Positions 5,519 through 12,059 of a DNA stretch of 12,059 nucleotides are shown in pieces. A program made the translations under genes and the position numbers. The stretch's first letter is position 1. Each line of letters begins with the position of its first letter. Origin of the DNA: Thermoplasmata archaeon (GTDB lineage Archaea; Thermoplasmatota; Thermoplasmata; Lutacidiplasmatales; UBA184); NCBI GenBank assembly GCA_021798415.1, contig JAJZGO010000042.1, positions 1 through 12,059 of the forward strand, written 5' to 3'. The notes under the pieces are model-generated. The model had not been told where the DNA came from. It was given only the letters and a program-made list of their open reading frames with translations, and made no database searches.

Positions 5519-6856
5519 TTAGTAGCCTCGGCTCGACCCGCCGTCCGGCGCGGCGGTCGCACCGGACTTGAGGAACTCGCGCAGGAGCACGGTCGCGTAC
5601 GAGCCTTTCGGGAGCGCGAAGCGGAACCGAGCGCCCTCCGCGTCGACCGAGATCCCCGTCGGGGGAACGGGCAGGAGCGCCGGACGCCAGGCGCCCCGGC
5701 TCGCGACCTCGGGAGACGAGGGGAGCCGGAACATACGTCGCTCGACGTGCTCCTCGCGGAGGAGCCGCTCGAGGAGCTCCCCCGCGGGCCCCGAGGCGAC
5801 CGGCGTCTCGAATCCGACGAGCGGGCCGGCGACGAACGCGCCTCCCCGGGCGACCAGGTCCGCGCACTCCCGCTCGTTGTCGGGTCCGACCGGGGCGGCC
5901 TCCCGGCCGCGGACCGTTCCGTCCCGGCCGACCCGCAGAACGTGGTCGCCGCACACCGGGCGGTCGAACGGGAGCCCGGCCTCCCGTCGGCCCGTCAGCC
6001 ACCGGTTGAAGAGGAGCGCCTGGAACGCGTGGACGAAGAGGAGCCTCAGGTCGCGCGAGAGGCCCCGGAGCGCCCGTTCCGGCGGATGCCCGCGCGCGAG
6101 GTGGTCGAGCAGCGTGCGCTCGAAGCGATACTCGGTAGGGAACTCGGCGAGCGCGCGAACGGCGTCGTGGTGGCCGGCGTACGCCCGCCGCGCCGCATCC
6201 CCGGTCGCCGACTCGCTTCGCCCCTCGGGCAGCGCGGTGAGGTACGTCTCGACCGCGCGGGCGAGGTCGCCGGCCACGACCCAGCGGCCGACCTCGTGCG
6301 TCACGGGCCGCACCTCCCCGAACCGCTGCGGACCGAAGAAGTTCGGGAACCCGCCCGCCGCCCGCAGGGCGGAGAGGGTCGCGAGGTACGCGGCGAGCGC
6401 CTCCTCGGGCGGGCGGTCGAGCTCGCTCACCCGGATGTCAAAGGCGTTGCCGTAATGGTGGCCGAGCACGAGCCCGTCGCGCGCGCGGTACGCTTCGAGA
6501 AGCTCGACGCCCGGGAGCCCGAGGGCCCCCTCGGGCAGGGGCCCGCGGTAGGAGAGCAGCCGGTCCGCGACGGCCCGTCGGTCCTTCGTACCGGACCACT
6601 GGACGGCGTGGGGGGCGAGACGAAGTCGGCGGGCGATCGCCGCCCCGAGCTCGTGCTGCTCCCAGTCCCGGCTCGCGACCCGAAGGACCGTGTACGCCCC
6701 GTCCGGGTCCGGCAGCGGGTAGCTCGAGATCTCGGTCACGCGGAACGCGTCGGACGTCGCCTTCGTGCGGCCGCCGACGCCCGGGGTCGTCGAGAGATAG
6801 AACCCGAGACCGAGCGCCCGATCGCCCGCCGGAGGAGAAAGAGGTCCCGCCGGCAC
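5519..6856 (-). CDS. truD: tRNA pseudouridine(13) synthase TruD
   Basis: TruD converts uridine 13 of tRNAs to pseudouridine. The protein is about 445 residues, normal for archaeal TruD. Visible motifs, numbered from the GTG at 6856, are an N-terminal FRVTEI (residues 39-44, the family's substrate-side strand), SGTKDRRA around the catalytic Asp92, and the NFFGPQRFG loop at 172-180. The downstream sequence fits the TRUD insertion domain, then a return to the catalytic fold near LPKGSYATVLLREF at the C-terminus. The frame is open to a GTG at 6877, but that codon directly abuts an ATTATTA box, whereas 6856 lies about 25 bases from it, as expected for a leaderless start. The first two dozen residues are weakly conserved in any case. 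It heads the cluster leading to the KaiC-type pair and, originally, dinB. Confidence 0.93.
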   Translation of the reverse strand: MPAGPLSPPAGDRALGLGFYLSTTPGVGGRTKATSDAFRVTEISSYPLPDPDGAYTVLRVASRDWEQHELGAAIARRLRLAPHAVQWSGTKDRRAVADRLLSYRGPLPEGALGLPGVELLEAYRARDGLVLGHHYGNAFDIRVSELDRPPEEALAAYLATLSALRAAGGFPNFFGPQRFGEVRPVTHEVGRWVVAGDLARAVETYLTALPEGRSESATGDAARRAYAGHHDAVRALAEFPTEYRFERTLLDHLARGHPPERALRGLSRDLRLLFVHAFQALLFNRWLTGRREAGLPFDRPVCGDHVLRVGRDGTVRGREAAPVGPDNERECADLVARGGAFVAGPLVGFETPVASGPAGELLERLLREEHVERRMFRLPSSPEVASRGAWRPALLPVPPTGISVDAEGARFRFALPKGSYATVLLREFLKSGATAAPDGGSSRGY

Positions 6857-6877
6857 GGAGGTCCGAGCCGACCCCAC

Positions 6878-6884
6878 ATTATTA
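6878..6884. promoter_or_regulatory. Shared divergent TATA-like box
   Basis: ATTATTA is the only AT-rich island between truD and the plus-strand gene. Its centre (6881) is about 25 bases from the preferred truD start at 6856 and about 32 bases from the ATG at 6913. One box could serve both genes in opposite directions, giving two leaderless transcripts. Confidence 0.5.
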
Positions 6885-6912
6885 GGTCAGCCGAAGATGG
6901 GCGCCGGAGCCG

Positions 6913-7389
6913 ATGATCCAAGCGACCGCGAGGGTCCTGAAGAATCTGATCGAGATCGAGGTCTCGAAGGAGACCTGGACCTGCCGTCCGATCGAGTCGG
7001 GCGAGCCGGGCCTCGGCCGACGGATCGCCGCGCTCTTCTCGACCGAATACATCGCGTTCCGCCCGTCGGAGCCGAACGTCGTTCACTCGACGGTCTCGTA
7101 CCGCCCGAAGACCGACGAGATCCGTATCCAGTCGGGAGAGGACAGCTGGAAGACCCGCTCGACGACGTTCGGTCCTATGACGATCGAGTACGGGGGAACC
7201 CGCTACACGATCAACGAACGATTGACCGGCCGGTTCGTCGTGATGAACGGGAACGAGCCGGTGGCCGTCGGTCGGCTCGGTTTCCGCTCTTGCTCGATCC
7301 GGGACTACCCTGCGGACCTCGAGACGTTCCTCGCGAACCTCGCGCTCGGGTACGTGATCCGTACCTTGACGTGGGAGATGTTCGGCTGA
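6913..7389 (+). CDS. Hypothetical protein, 158 residues
   Basis: The protein is soluble, without signal peptide or membrane segment. The start is the ATG at 6913, about 32 bases after an AT-rich box, so probably leaderless. The sequence alternates short strands and turns (EIRIQSG, MTIEYGGTRYTI, GRFVVMNGNEPVAVGRLGF) and ends in a hydrophobic helix (LANLALGYVIRTLTWEMF). Beta-strands followed by a buried C-terminal helix recall the tubby/LURP-one/scramblase-like fold, but this is a weak impression without a diagnostic motif. Codon use matches the flanking host genes, so it looks like a genuine chromosomal gene. It is transcribed away from truD and converges on the MFS gene, with 46 bases between the stop codons. 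Function unknown. Confidence 0.75.
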   Translation: MIQATARVLKNLIEIEVSKETWTCRPIESGEPGLGRRIAALFSTEYIAFRPSEPNVVHSTVSYRPKTDEIRIQSGEDSWKTRSTTFGPMTIEYGGTRYTINERLTGRFVVMNGNEPVAVGRLGFRSCSIRDYPADLETFLANLALGYVIRTLTWEMFG

Positions 7390-7435
7390 GCCGGACCCCC
7401 GCGGGGCCGCCCCCGCCCCCCCCGAGGCGAGACGC

Positions 7436-8713
7436 TCACTCCCGACCGGAGAGCCCGAGCACGGGGTGCGGCGGCGGGCCGGGGGTCCCGCGGGCCGCCG
7501 AGAGGCGGCTCGAGAGGTCGGACCGTAGCCCGAGGAAGGCGAAGGCGACGACGATCGACAGACCGAACATCCCCACCCAGAGAACGGTCGGTCCGAACGC
7601 CCCGAGGCCGAGGAGCAGCGTCCCGACGAGCGGACCGACCACCCGGGCGATGTTGGTGCCCGCGTTGTAGGCGCCAAAGTAGCTTCCGCGCTTCTCGGGG
7701 CCCGAGAACCGGGCCACGAGCGATTGCTCGGTCGGGCTCACGATGTCCTCGCCGATCGTGAGGACCGCCATCGCGAGCAAAAAGAGCGGAAAGCCGAACG
7801 CCACGTCGAACACGAGGAACGCGACGCCGTACGCGAGGCTCCCGGCCGCCATCCACGCGAGGTAGAGGTGCCGGCGCTCGACCAGCCGGGAGATCGGCAG
7901 TTGCAGGAGGACGACGAGGGTGCCGTTGAGCGCGTAGATGAGGCCGAACTCGGAGAACGGGATCGCGCGGACGGAGCCGAGATAGAGCGCGAGCGGGGTC
8001 CCGAACTGGTTCATCAGGACCGCGAGGCCGACCAGCGCGAGCAAAAGGGACGCGAACGATCGGTCACGGAACGGCTCGGAGAGCCGCGCGAACGCCCGCT
8101 GGCCCGAGGAGGGGCGCCCCCGGTGGGTCTCCCGGAGAAGGACGAGGAGGACGCCCCCCTCGACCGCGGAGGTGACCGCGGCGAAGAGGAAGAGCATCGG
8201 CAACCCCGAGTACGCCGCGAGGAACCCGCCGATCGCCGGGGAGATCGCGAACCCGACGTTCGTGAAGACCCGCTGGACTCCGAACGCGGTGACCGCGAGG
8301 TCGGGCGTGGTGACGTCGCCGATCATCGCGCTCTGGACGGGACGCGAAAGGCCGTTCGTGATCGCGTTCACCGCCCAGAGGGCCATCACGACCGGGACGC
8401 CGCGGTCGAGCCAGGCCCAGAGAAGGAGCATCGCCACGGCGCTCACGAAGCTCGGGAAGACGGCGAACGGACGGCGCCCGTACCGGTCCGAGAGGTACCC
8501 GCCGGCGAGGAAGCTGAAGGTGCTCAACGGGACGATCGCCACCACGAGGAGGCCGATCACGAGAAACGACAGGTGGTAGACGTCGGCGAAGACGAGCGGA
8601 AGGAAGACGAACGTCGCGCTTCGGCCGATGTTCCGGACGAGCCCCGCGCTGCCGAGCACGTAGACCCGCCGGTCGAGCCGCAGCGCTCTGAACCGGGACC
8701 CGGCGTTGGCCAC
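7436..8713 (-). CDS. MFS transporter
   Basis: This 425-residue membrane protein has about twelve hydrophobic helices, the normal size for the major facilitator superfamily. The signature loop between helices 2 and 3 is clear (GGYLSDRYGRRP, 71-82). A charged cytoplasmic stretch (RETHRGRPSSGQRAF) lies in the middle, between the two six-helix halves. Drug/proton antiport or small-molecule export is the usual role of such proteins, but the substrate cannot be read from sequence. The start is a GTG at 8713, with no good ribosome site or TATA box nearby; a TTTAAA about 130 bases upstream may be its promoter. It is followed by a GC-rich convergent gap containing CCCCGCGGGG. Confidence 0.9.
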   Translation of the reverse strand: MANAGSRFRALRLDRRVYVLGSAGLVRNIGRSATFVFLPLVFADVYHLSFLVIGLLVVAIVPLSTFSFLAGGYLSDRYGRRPFAVFPSFVSAVAMLLLWAWLDRGVPVVMALWAVNAITNGLSRPVQSAMIGDVTTPDLAVTAFGVQRVFTNVGFAISPAIGGFLAAYSGLPMLFLFAAVTSAVEGGVLLVLLRETHRGRPSSGQRAFARLSEPFRDRSFASLLLALVGLAVLMNQFGTPLALYLGSVRAIPFSEFGLIYALNGTLVVLLQLPISRLVERRHLYLAWMAAGSLAYGVAFLVFDVAFGFPLFLLAMAVLTIGEDIVSPTEQSLVARFSGPEKRGSYFGAYNAGTNIARVVGPLVGTLLLGLGAFGPTVLWVGMFGLSIVVAFAFLGLRSDLSSRLSAARGTPGPPPHPVLGLSGRE

Positions 8714-8919
8714 GGCCCTACCCTACGGGGACCGGGGGTACCGCCCTCTCTCGACGGGTCGGTCCGGCTCCGGCCCGTCGGTCGGGACCGTCGGATCCCA
8801 CGAGACCGCACGGCCGCATCGCCGGGTCAGTCGGCCGCTCTTTAAACCCTGATGGCCCCGGGACGGCCCTCGACGCACCCACGCGAGCGTCGCCGACCTC
8901 CGGAGGGAAGGCGGTCGGG
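8714..8919. other. Intergenic region between the two MFS genes with a TTTAAA box
   Basis: This 206-base gap holds one clear AT-rich element, TTTAAA near 8841-8846, in otherwise very GC-rich DNA. Read on the minus strand it would start a transcript near 8817, about 100 bases before the MFS start at 8713, giving an unusual long leader. That leader contains a possible stem (CGACGGG / CCCGTCG, about 15 bases apart). No tRNA-like or named RNA structure was recognised. Confidence 0.35.
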
Positions 8920-10335
8920 TCACGAGGGCCCCCGACGGGACGGGGCGGGGGGCGGCGGCACCGTCGCGCGGGTGCTCCGCACGAGGTGGTGGCGACGGGC
9001 GGCGTGGTGGGGGAGCTGGAAGAGGTGGTAGGGGATCGGGAACAGGAGCGATGCCCCGAAGACGACCGTGATCGCGGCGACCGTGTAGGCGAAGTGGACG
9101 CCGTAGGTGGCGTACATCCAGCCGCCGACGAGCGTGCCGAGCAGGCCGCCCGCCCCGGCGAAGGCGTTGTAGAGCCCGAGCGCGCGTCCCCGGGCCTGCC
9201 GGCCGACCAATCGGACGAGGAAGAGGGTACTGGCGGTGCTGATGAACGCCCACGTGACGCCGAGGAGCGCGTTGAGCGCCGTCAGCCAGCCGAGGAGCTC
9301 GGGGCTGCCGAGACCGAGGAGCGCGTAGACCGGACCCCAGAGGAAGAGGAGCACGAGGACGACCCGTCCGCCGAGCGACTCGAGGAAGACGGTCTTCGGA
9401 GAGTGACGATCGACCGCCTTGCCCGACTGGAAGAAGAGCGCCGTCGAGGCCGCGGCGCTGCCCAGATAGACGATGAACACCCCCGCGTCGGTGAAGTGGG
9501 CGAACTGCCAAAGGAAGACGGGGAACGGCCCGTAGAAGATGTCGAACCCGACGCTCATCACGCCGAGCGCGACCAGGAAGAGGTACTCGCGGCCGGGCAA
9601 GCGGTCCGTCCCCGGCCGGGTGAGGTCGATGATCCCGACGATGCGGGAGCGGTAGTGGCGGATCCGCTCGACGACGCCCCGGTGCAGGTGGACGAGGTCG
9701 GCGACCGACCGCCGGTCGACGCGACTCGCCGGTTCCTCGATCCACGCCCACGCGATCCCCGCGGAGACGAGCGCGAGGACCCCCGAGAGGATCAACAGGC
9801 CGGTCATCACTTGGATCGCGGGCTGGTTGAAGCCGACCACGAACAGCCAGAGGAACCCCGCGAGCAGGCCGATCGTCGTCCCGAGCCCCGAGATGAGGCC
9901 GAAGAACCCGATGTCCTGCGGCCACCAGCGCTTGTGGCGGGTCTCGAGGAGGAGCATCGTGCCGATCGGCGCGCTCGCGGCCGACGCGAGACCCTCGACG
10001 ACGTTGAGCCAGAAGTACGTCAGGAGGTCGTGCGCGAGGGCGATGAAGATGATGCTGGTCCCGGTCGCGAGGAACGACCCGACGAGGAAGAACTTGCGAT
10101 GCGCGATCCGGTCGGAGAGGTTGCCCCAAAGGATCGTGAACGGGACCTGGCTCATCGCGCTCGCCGCGATGATGATCGTGACCGCGAAGGCGCTCGCTCC
10201 GAAGTGCTGGAGAGCGAGGAGCGGGATGAGCGGTGTCGCGATCCCGTCCGAGATCGCGAGCGGAAGGTAGGCGAGGAACCAGAGGTCGCTCGAGGACGGG
10301 CGGACCACCGAGCGGGCCTTGATGTCGATCGACAC
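8920..10335 (-). CDS. MFS transporter
   Basis: A 471-residue, about twelve-helix membrane protein. The MFS loop 2-3 motif is present in variant form (GNLSDRIAHRKF, 71-82), where HR replaces the more usual GR. A charged linker of roughly 50 residues (about 205-255, EEPASRVDRR … PGTDRLPGRE) separates the two halves. A basic, His/Pro-rich tail (QLPHHAARRHHL and following) extends past the last helix into the cytoplasm. It is clearly diverged from the neighbouring MFS protein, so the two are not a recent tandem duplication. The start is a GTG at 10335, with a GGGGGA stretch just upstream and an AT-rich TTTAT about 47 bases upstream, so it may have a short leader. Substrate unknown. Confidence 0.88.
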   Translation of the reverse strand: MSIDIKARSVVRPSSSDLWFLAYLPLAISDGIATPLIPLLALQHFGASAFAVTIIIAASAMSQVPFTILWGNLSDRIAHRKFFLVGSFLATGTSIIFIALAHDLLTYFWLNVVEGLASAASAPIGTMLLLETRHKRWWPQDIGFFGLISGLGTTIGLLAGFLWLFVVGFNQPAIQVMTGLLILSGVLALVSAGIAWAWIEEPASRVDRRSVADLVHLHRGVVERIRHYRSRIVGIIDLTRPGTDRLPGREYLFLVALGVMSVGFDIFYGPFPVFLWQFAHFTDAGVFIVYLGSAAASTALFFQSGKAVDRHSPKTVFLESLGGRVVLVLLFLWGPVYALLGLGSPELLGWLTALNALLGVTWAFISTASTLFLVRLVGRQARGRALGLYNAFAGAGGLLGTLVGGWMYATYGVHFAYTVAAITVVFGASLLFPIPYHLFQLPHHAARRHHLVRSTRATVPPPPAPSRRGPS

Positions 10336-10452
10336 GCTCCCCCGACCCCGGTAGGTCGTCGAAAGCCGGAGTCGGGACGATAAAGCATCGGTTCGTGACG
10401 CAAGACGTCGGCCGTCGGAGCGCTCGTTGAGACCGCCACCGAGGCGCGGCCG

Positions 10453-11034
10453 CTAGCTCGCGGGGACCTTGAGCTCGCTCAACAGCGCGAGGTGCTCGTC
10501 TTCGCTGATCCACTCGACCCGCAGGTACTCGCGCAGGAAGTCGTCCGAGACCCGAAGGCGTCGGGCCTCCTCGACGACGAACCGGTACGCCTCGACTTCG
10601 GTCCACCGCTTGACGTAGCTGACCCCGGGCGGCCAGAGGTCCGCGCCCTCCGCCCGCTGGACGAGGTGGCAGAGCTCGTGGAAGATATCCATGAAGAGCA
10701 TCAGCCCCGGGCTCTCGCGCAGATGGTTCTCGCCGATCACGATGCAGTCGCTGCCCGGCGAGGTGATCGGGCGCCACTCGCGTCGCGCCGCCTTCGGCAT
10801 CTCGAAGGGGGCGACGTACATCCACAGATCCTGATCGACGAGGTGGACGCACGTCTCGTCGAACAGCTTTGCCCGCGCCGCGGGATCGGTGACGAGGCGT
10901 TCGGCGGCGGCCATTCGGTCGAGCCCGGGGAACGCCGCGAGCAGCGGATGCCGGCCGACGGGCAGGTCGCGCCGGACGCGAAAGCCGGTGGGGGCTCCGC
11001 TCTCCTCGGGAGTCCTCTTCGCGGCCGGGGCCAT
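10453..11034 (-). CDS. Putative zinc metalloprotease with HExxH motif
   Basis: A small soluble protein of 193 residues. MDIFHELCHLVQ (115-126) carries an HExxH zinc site (His119, Glu120, His123), followed about 25 residues later by TEVEAYRFVVEEARR, where Glu146 or Glu148 is a likely third ligand. This HExxH…E(x)EA arrangement resembles ImmA/IrrE-type minigluzincins, which cleave regulators, but no helix-turn-helix or known partner is attached. It could equally be a non-proteolytic zinc protein. The ATG at 11034 is preferred because a TTTTAT box lies about 28 bases upstream; the frame also opens at an ATG at 11061, which would overlap that box. It is divergent from the P1-type peptidase gene 89 bases away. 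Confidence 0.75.
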   Translation of the reverse strand: MAPAAKRTPEESGAPTGFRVRRDLPVGRHPLLAAFPGLDRMAAAERLVTDPAARAKLFDETCVHLVDQDLWMYVAPFEMPKAARREWRPITSPGSDCIVIGENHLRESPGLMLFMDIFHELCHLVQRAEGADLWPPGVSYVKRWTEVEAYRFVVEEARRLRVSDDFLREYLRVEWISEDEHLALLSELKVPAS

Positions 11035-11059
11035 GCGCAGGGAGGATACGAAGGGCCGC

Positions 11060-11065
11060 ATAAAA
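11060..11065 (-). promoter_or_regulatory. TATA-like box of the HExxH gene
   Basis: TTTTAT on the minus strand, about 28 bases before the ATG at 11034. It supports that start over 11061. Confidence 0.45.
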
Positions 11066-11093
11066 GCCCAAGTCCCCGCGGCCGCCTCGTCAG

Positions 11094-11100
11094 CATTTTC
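11094..11100 (+). promoter_or_regulatory. TATA-like box of the P1-family peptidase gene
   Basis: CATTTTC is an AT-rich patch centred about 27 bases before the GTG at 11124, consistent with leaderless transcription. It is separate from the divergent box at 11060-11065. Confidence 0.4.
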
Positions 11101-11123
11101 TGTGGAGGGTTGCTCCCCCGGAC

Positions 11124-12059
11124 GTGCCGCGCGGTCCCCTCGACTTCGGTTCGATCCGCGGTTTACGCGTCGGGCAGGCCGAGACCCCCGAGCGGACGAG
11201 CGGGGTCACGGTCGTGCTGTTCGACGCGCCGGCCCCGACGGTCGTGGACGTGCGCGGCGGCGCGAGCGCGACCTACGACACGGCTTCGCTCGCGCTCGAC
11301 GCGACGTTCGGTCGTCGCTGGGCGGTCTTCTTTGCCGGCGGGAGCCTCTACGGCCTCGACGCCGCGCGCGGCATACGGACCCGCATCCTCGAGACCGGCG
11401 GAGGTCACCGGGCCTTCCGCAACCCGAACGTGGTGGTTCCGATCTCGGGCGCAGCGCTCTTCGACCTCCCGACGGCGCCCGGCCCGGTCCCCGACTACCT
11501 GCCGCTCGGTTACGAGGCGGCCCGTCGGGCGCGCCGGGGGCCCGTGACCGTCGGCCGGGTCGGCGCGGGTGCCGGGGCCACGGTCGGGAAGTACCTGGGT
11601 CGGCACCGCGCGATGCGCGGCGGCGTCGGCGCCGCCGCGAGCCGCTTCGGGCGAGGGCGCCTCGGGGTCCTCGTCGCGGTCAACTCGGTCGGCGCGGTCC
11701 GCGACCCGACGACGGGCACGTGGGTCGCGGGAGCCCGGGGACCGAAGGGCACGATCGTTCCGCCGCGCGCCCGGCGCGTGGGGGCCGACCGGACGACCGG
11801 CACAACGCTCTCGCTCGTCGCGACCGACCTCGCCGTCGACCGGCCCGCGCTGGCCCGCGTCGCCCCCATGGTCCAGACCGGGCTCGCCGCGGCGATCGCC
11901 CCGTTCCACAGCTCGACGGACGGAGACGTCCTGTTCGCCGCCTCCACCGGGGCCGCGGGCAACGCCCCGCCGGCTTCGCGACCGGGGGAGACCGCCGACC
12001 GGCTCGGAGCGCGCGCGGCCGCGCTCGCGGTCGACGCGGTGCTCGGCGCCGTGCGCGCC
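11124..12059 (+). CDS. P1-family (DmpA/NylC-like, S58-type) peptidase, partial
   Basis: These self-processing N-terminal-nucleophile enzymes act on aminopeptidase, beta-peptide or cyclic amide substrates. The frame is open for 312 codons to the right edge with no stop, so the C-terminus is missing. Recognisable features are an N-terminal GLRVGQAE segment, the glycine-rich GAGAGATVGK (147-156), GVLVAVNSVG (181-190), and GTTLSLVATD (226-235), where Thr227 or Thr228 is the expected nucleophile after autocleavage. A conserved-looking HSSTDGDVLFAASTG follows near 262-276. In NylC-type relatives the residue before the nucleophile is often Asn; here it is Gly226, as in DmpA (Gly-Ser). No signal peptide is seen, so it should be cytoplasmic. 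The GTG at 11124 is chosen because it directly precedes the conserved start (PLDFGSIRGLRVG) and lies about 27 bases after an AT-rich box. Substrate unknown. Confidence 0.85.
   Translation, partial: MPRGPLDFGSIRGLRVGQAETPERTSGVTVVLFDAPAPTVVDVRGGASATYDTASLALDATFGRRWAVFFAGGSLYGLDAARGIRTRILETGGGHRAFRNPNVVVPISGAALFDLPTAPGPVPDYLPLGYEAARRARRGPVTVGRVGAGAGATVGKYLGRHRAMRGGVGAAASRFGRGRLGVLVAVNSVGAVRDPTTGTWVAGARGPKGTIVPPRARRVGADRTTGTTLSLVATDLAVDRPALARVAPMVQTGLAAAIAPFHSSTDGDVLFAASTGAAGNAPPASRPGETADRLGARAAALAVDAVLGAVRA

Noticed and set aside
7390..7435. CCCCGCGGGG and C-rich run as a terminator
   Set aside because: It lies between convergent genes, but there is no T-rich tract typical of archaeal termination, so it was not called.
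8723..11071. A 782-codon minus-strand open frame, and long plus-strand frames at 7724-8845 and 8986-10383
   Set aside because: All lie opposite or out of phase with clear MFS and peptidase genes and are dominated by Arg, Pro, Gly, Asp and Glu, as expected for shadow frames in very GC-rich DNA.

Overview
The window looks like chromosomal DNA of a high-GC archaeon, probably a Thermoplasmatota lineage. This rests on an archaeal-type TruD, RAD55/KaiC-type ATPases, a Y-family polymerase resembling Dpo4/DinB, many GTG/TTG starts, almost no Shine-Dalgarno sites, and TATA-like boxes 25-32 bases before start codons, as expected for leaderless transcripts. Taxonomy is inferred from gene content only.

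Layout. (1) 1-788, minus strand: the body of a DinB-type DNA polymerase, running off the left edge. (2) 736-3713: a foreign, lower-GC segment of about 2.97 kb bounded by a perfect 12-base direct repeat, AGGTCGACGTAG. It holds a frameshifted tyrosine-recombinase remnant just inside the left repeat, two tandem paralogous secreted four-cysteine proteins (one broken by an in-frame TAA), and a GC-rich island of unknown nature. (3) 3695-3793, minus: the stranded promoter and first codons of the host dinB. (4) 3850-6856, minus: truD, a RecA/KaiC-fold protein with a degenerate P-loop, and a canonical KaiC-type ATPase, tightly packed. Before the insertion dinB was probably the next gene of this cluster. 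(5) 6913-7389, plus: a small orphan protein divergent from truD across one shared AT-rich box. (6) 7436-10335, minus: two consecutive MFS transporters. (7) 10453-11034, minus: a small HExxH putative metalloprotease, divergent from (8) 11124 to the right edge, plus: a P1/DmpA-family peptidase.

The main discovery candidate is the insertion into dinB. Joining the two flanks at the repeat restores one continuous in-frame dinB (…RWVAYVD + LDAFYVSCE…). The element supplies its own substitute N-terminus (…HWIVYVD) to the displaced polymerase body. This looks like a decayed integrative element that used the conserved YVDLD codons of dinB as its attachment site. Its integrase and one cargo gene are now broken, so it is probably fixed in place.

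No rRNA, tRNA or CRISPR array was recognised. Many long open frames on the opposite strands are GC-rich shadows and are not listed.
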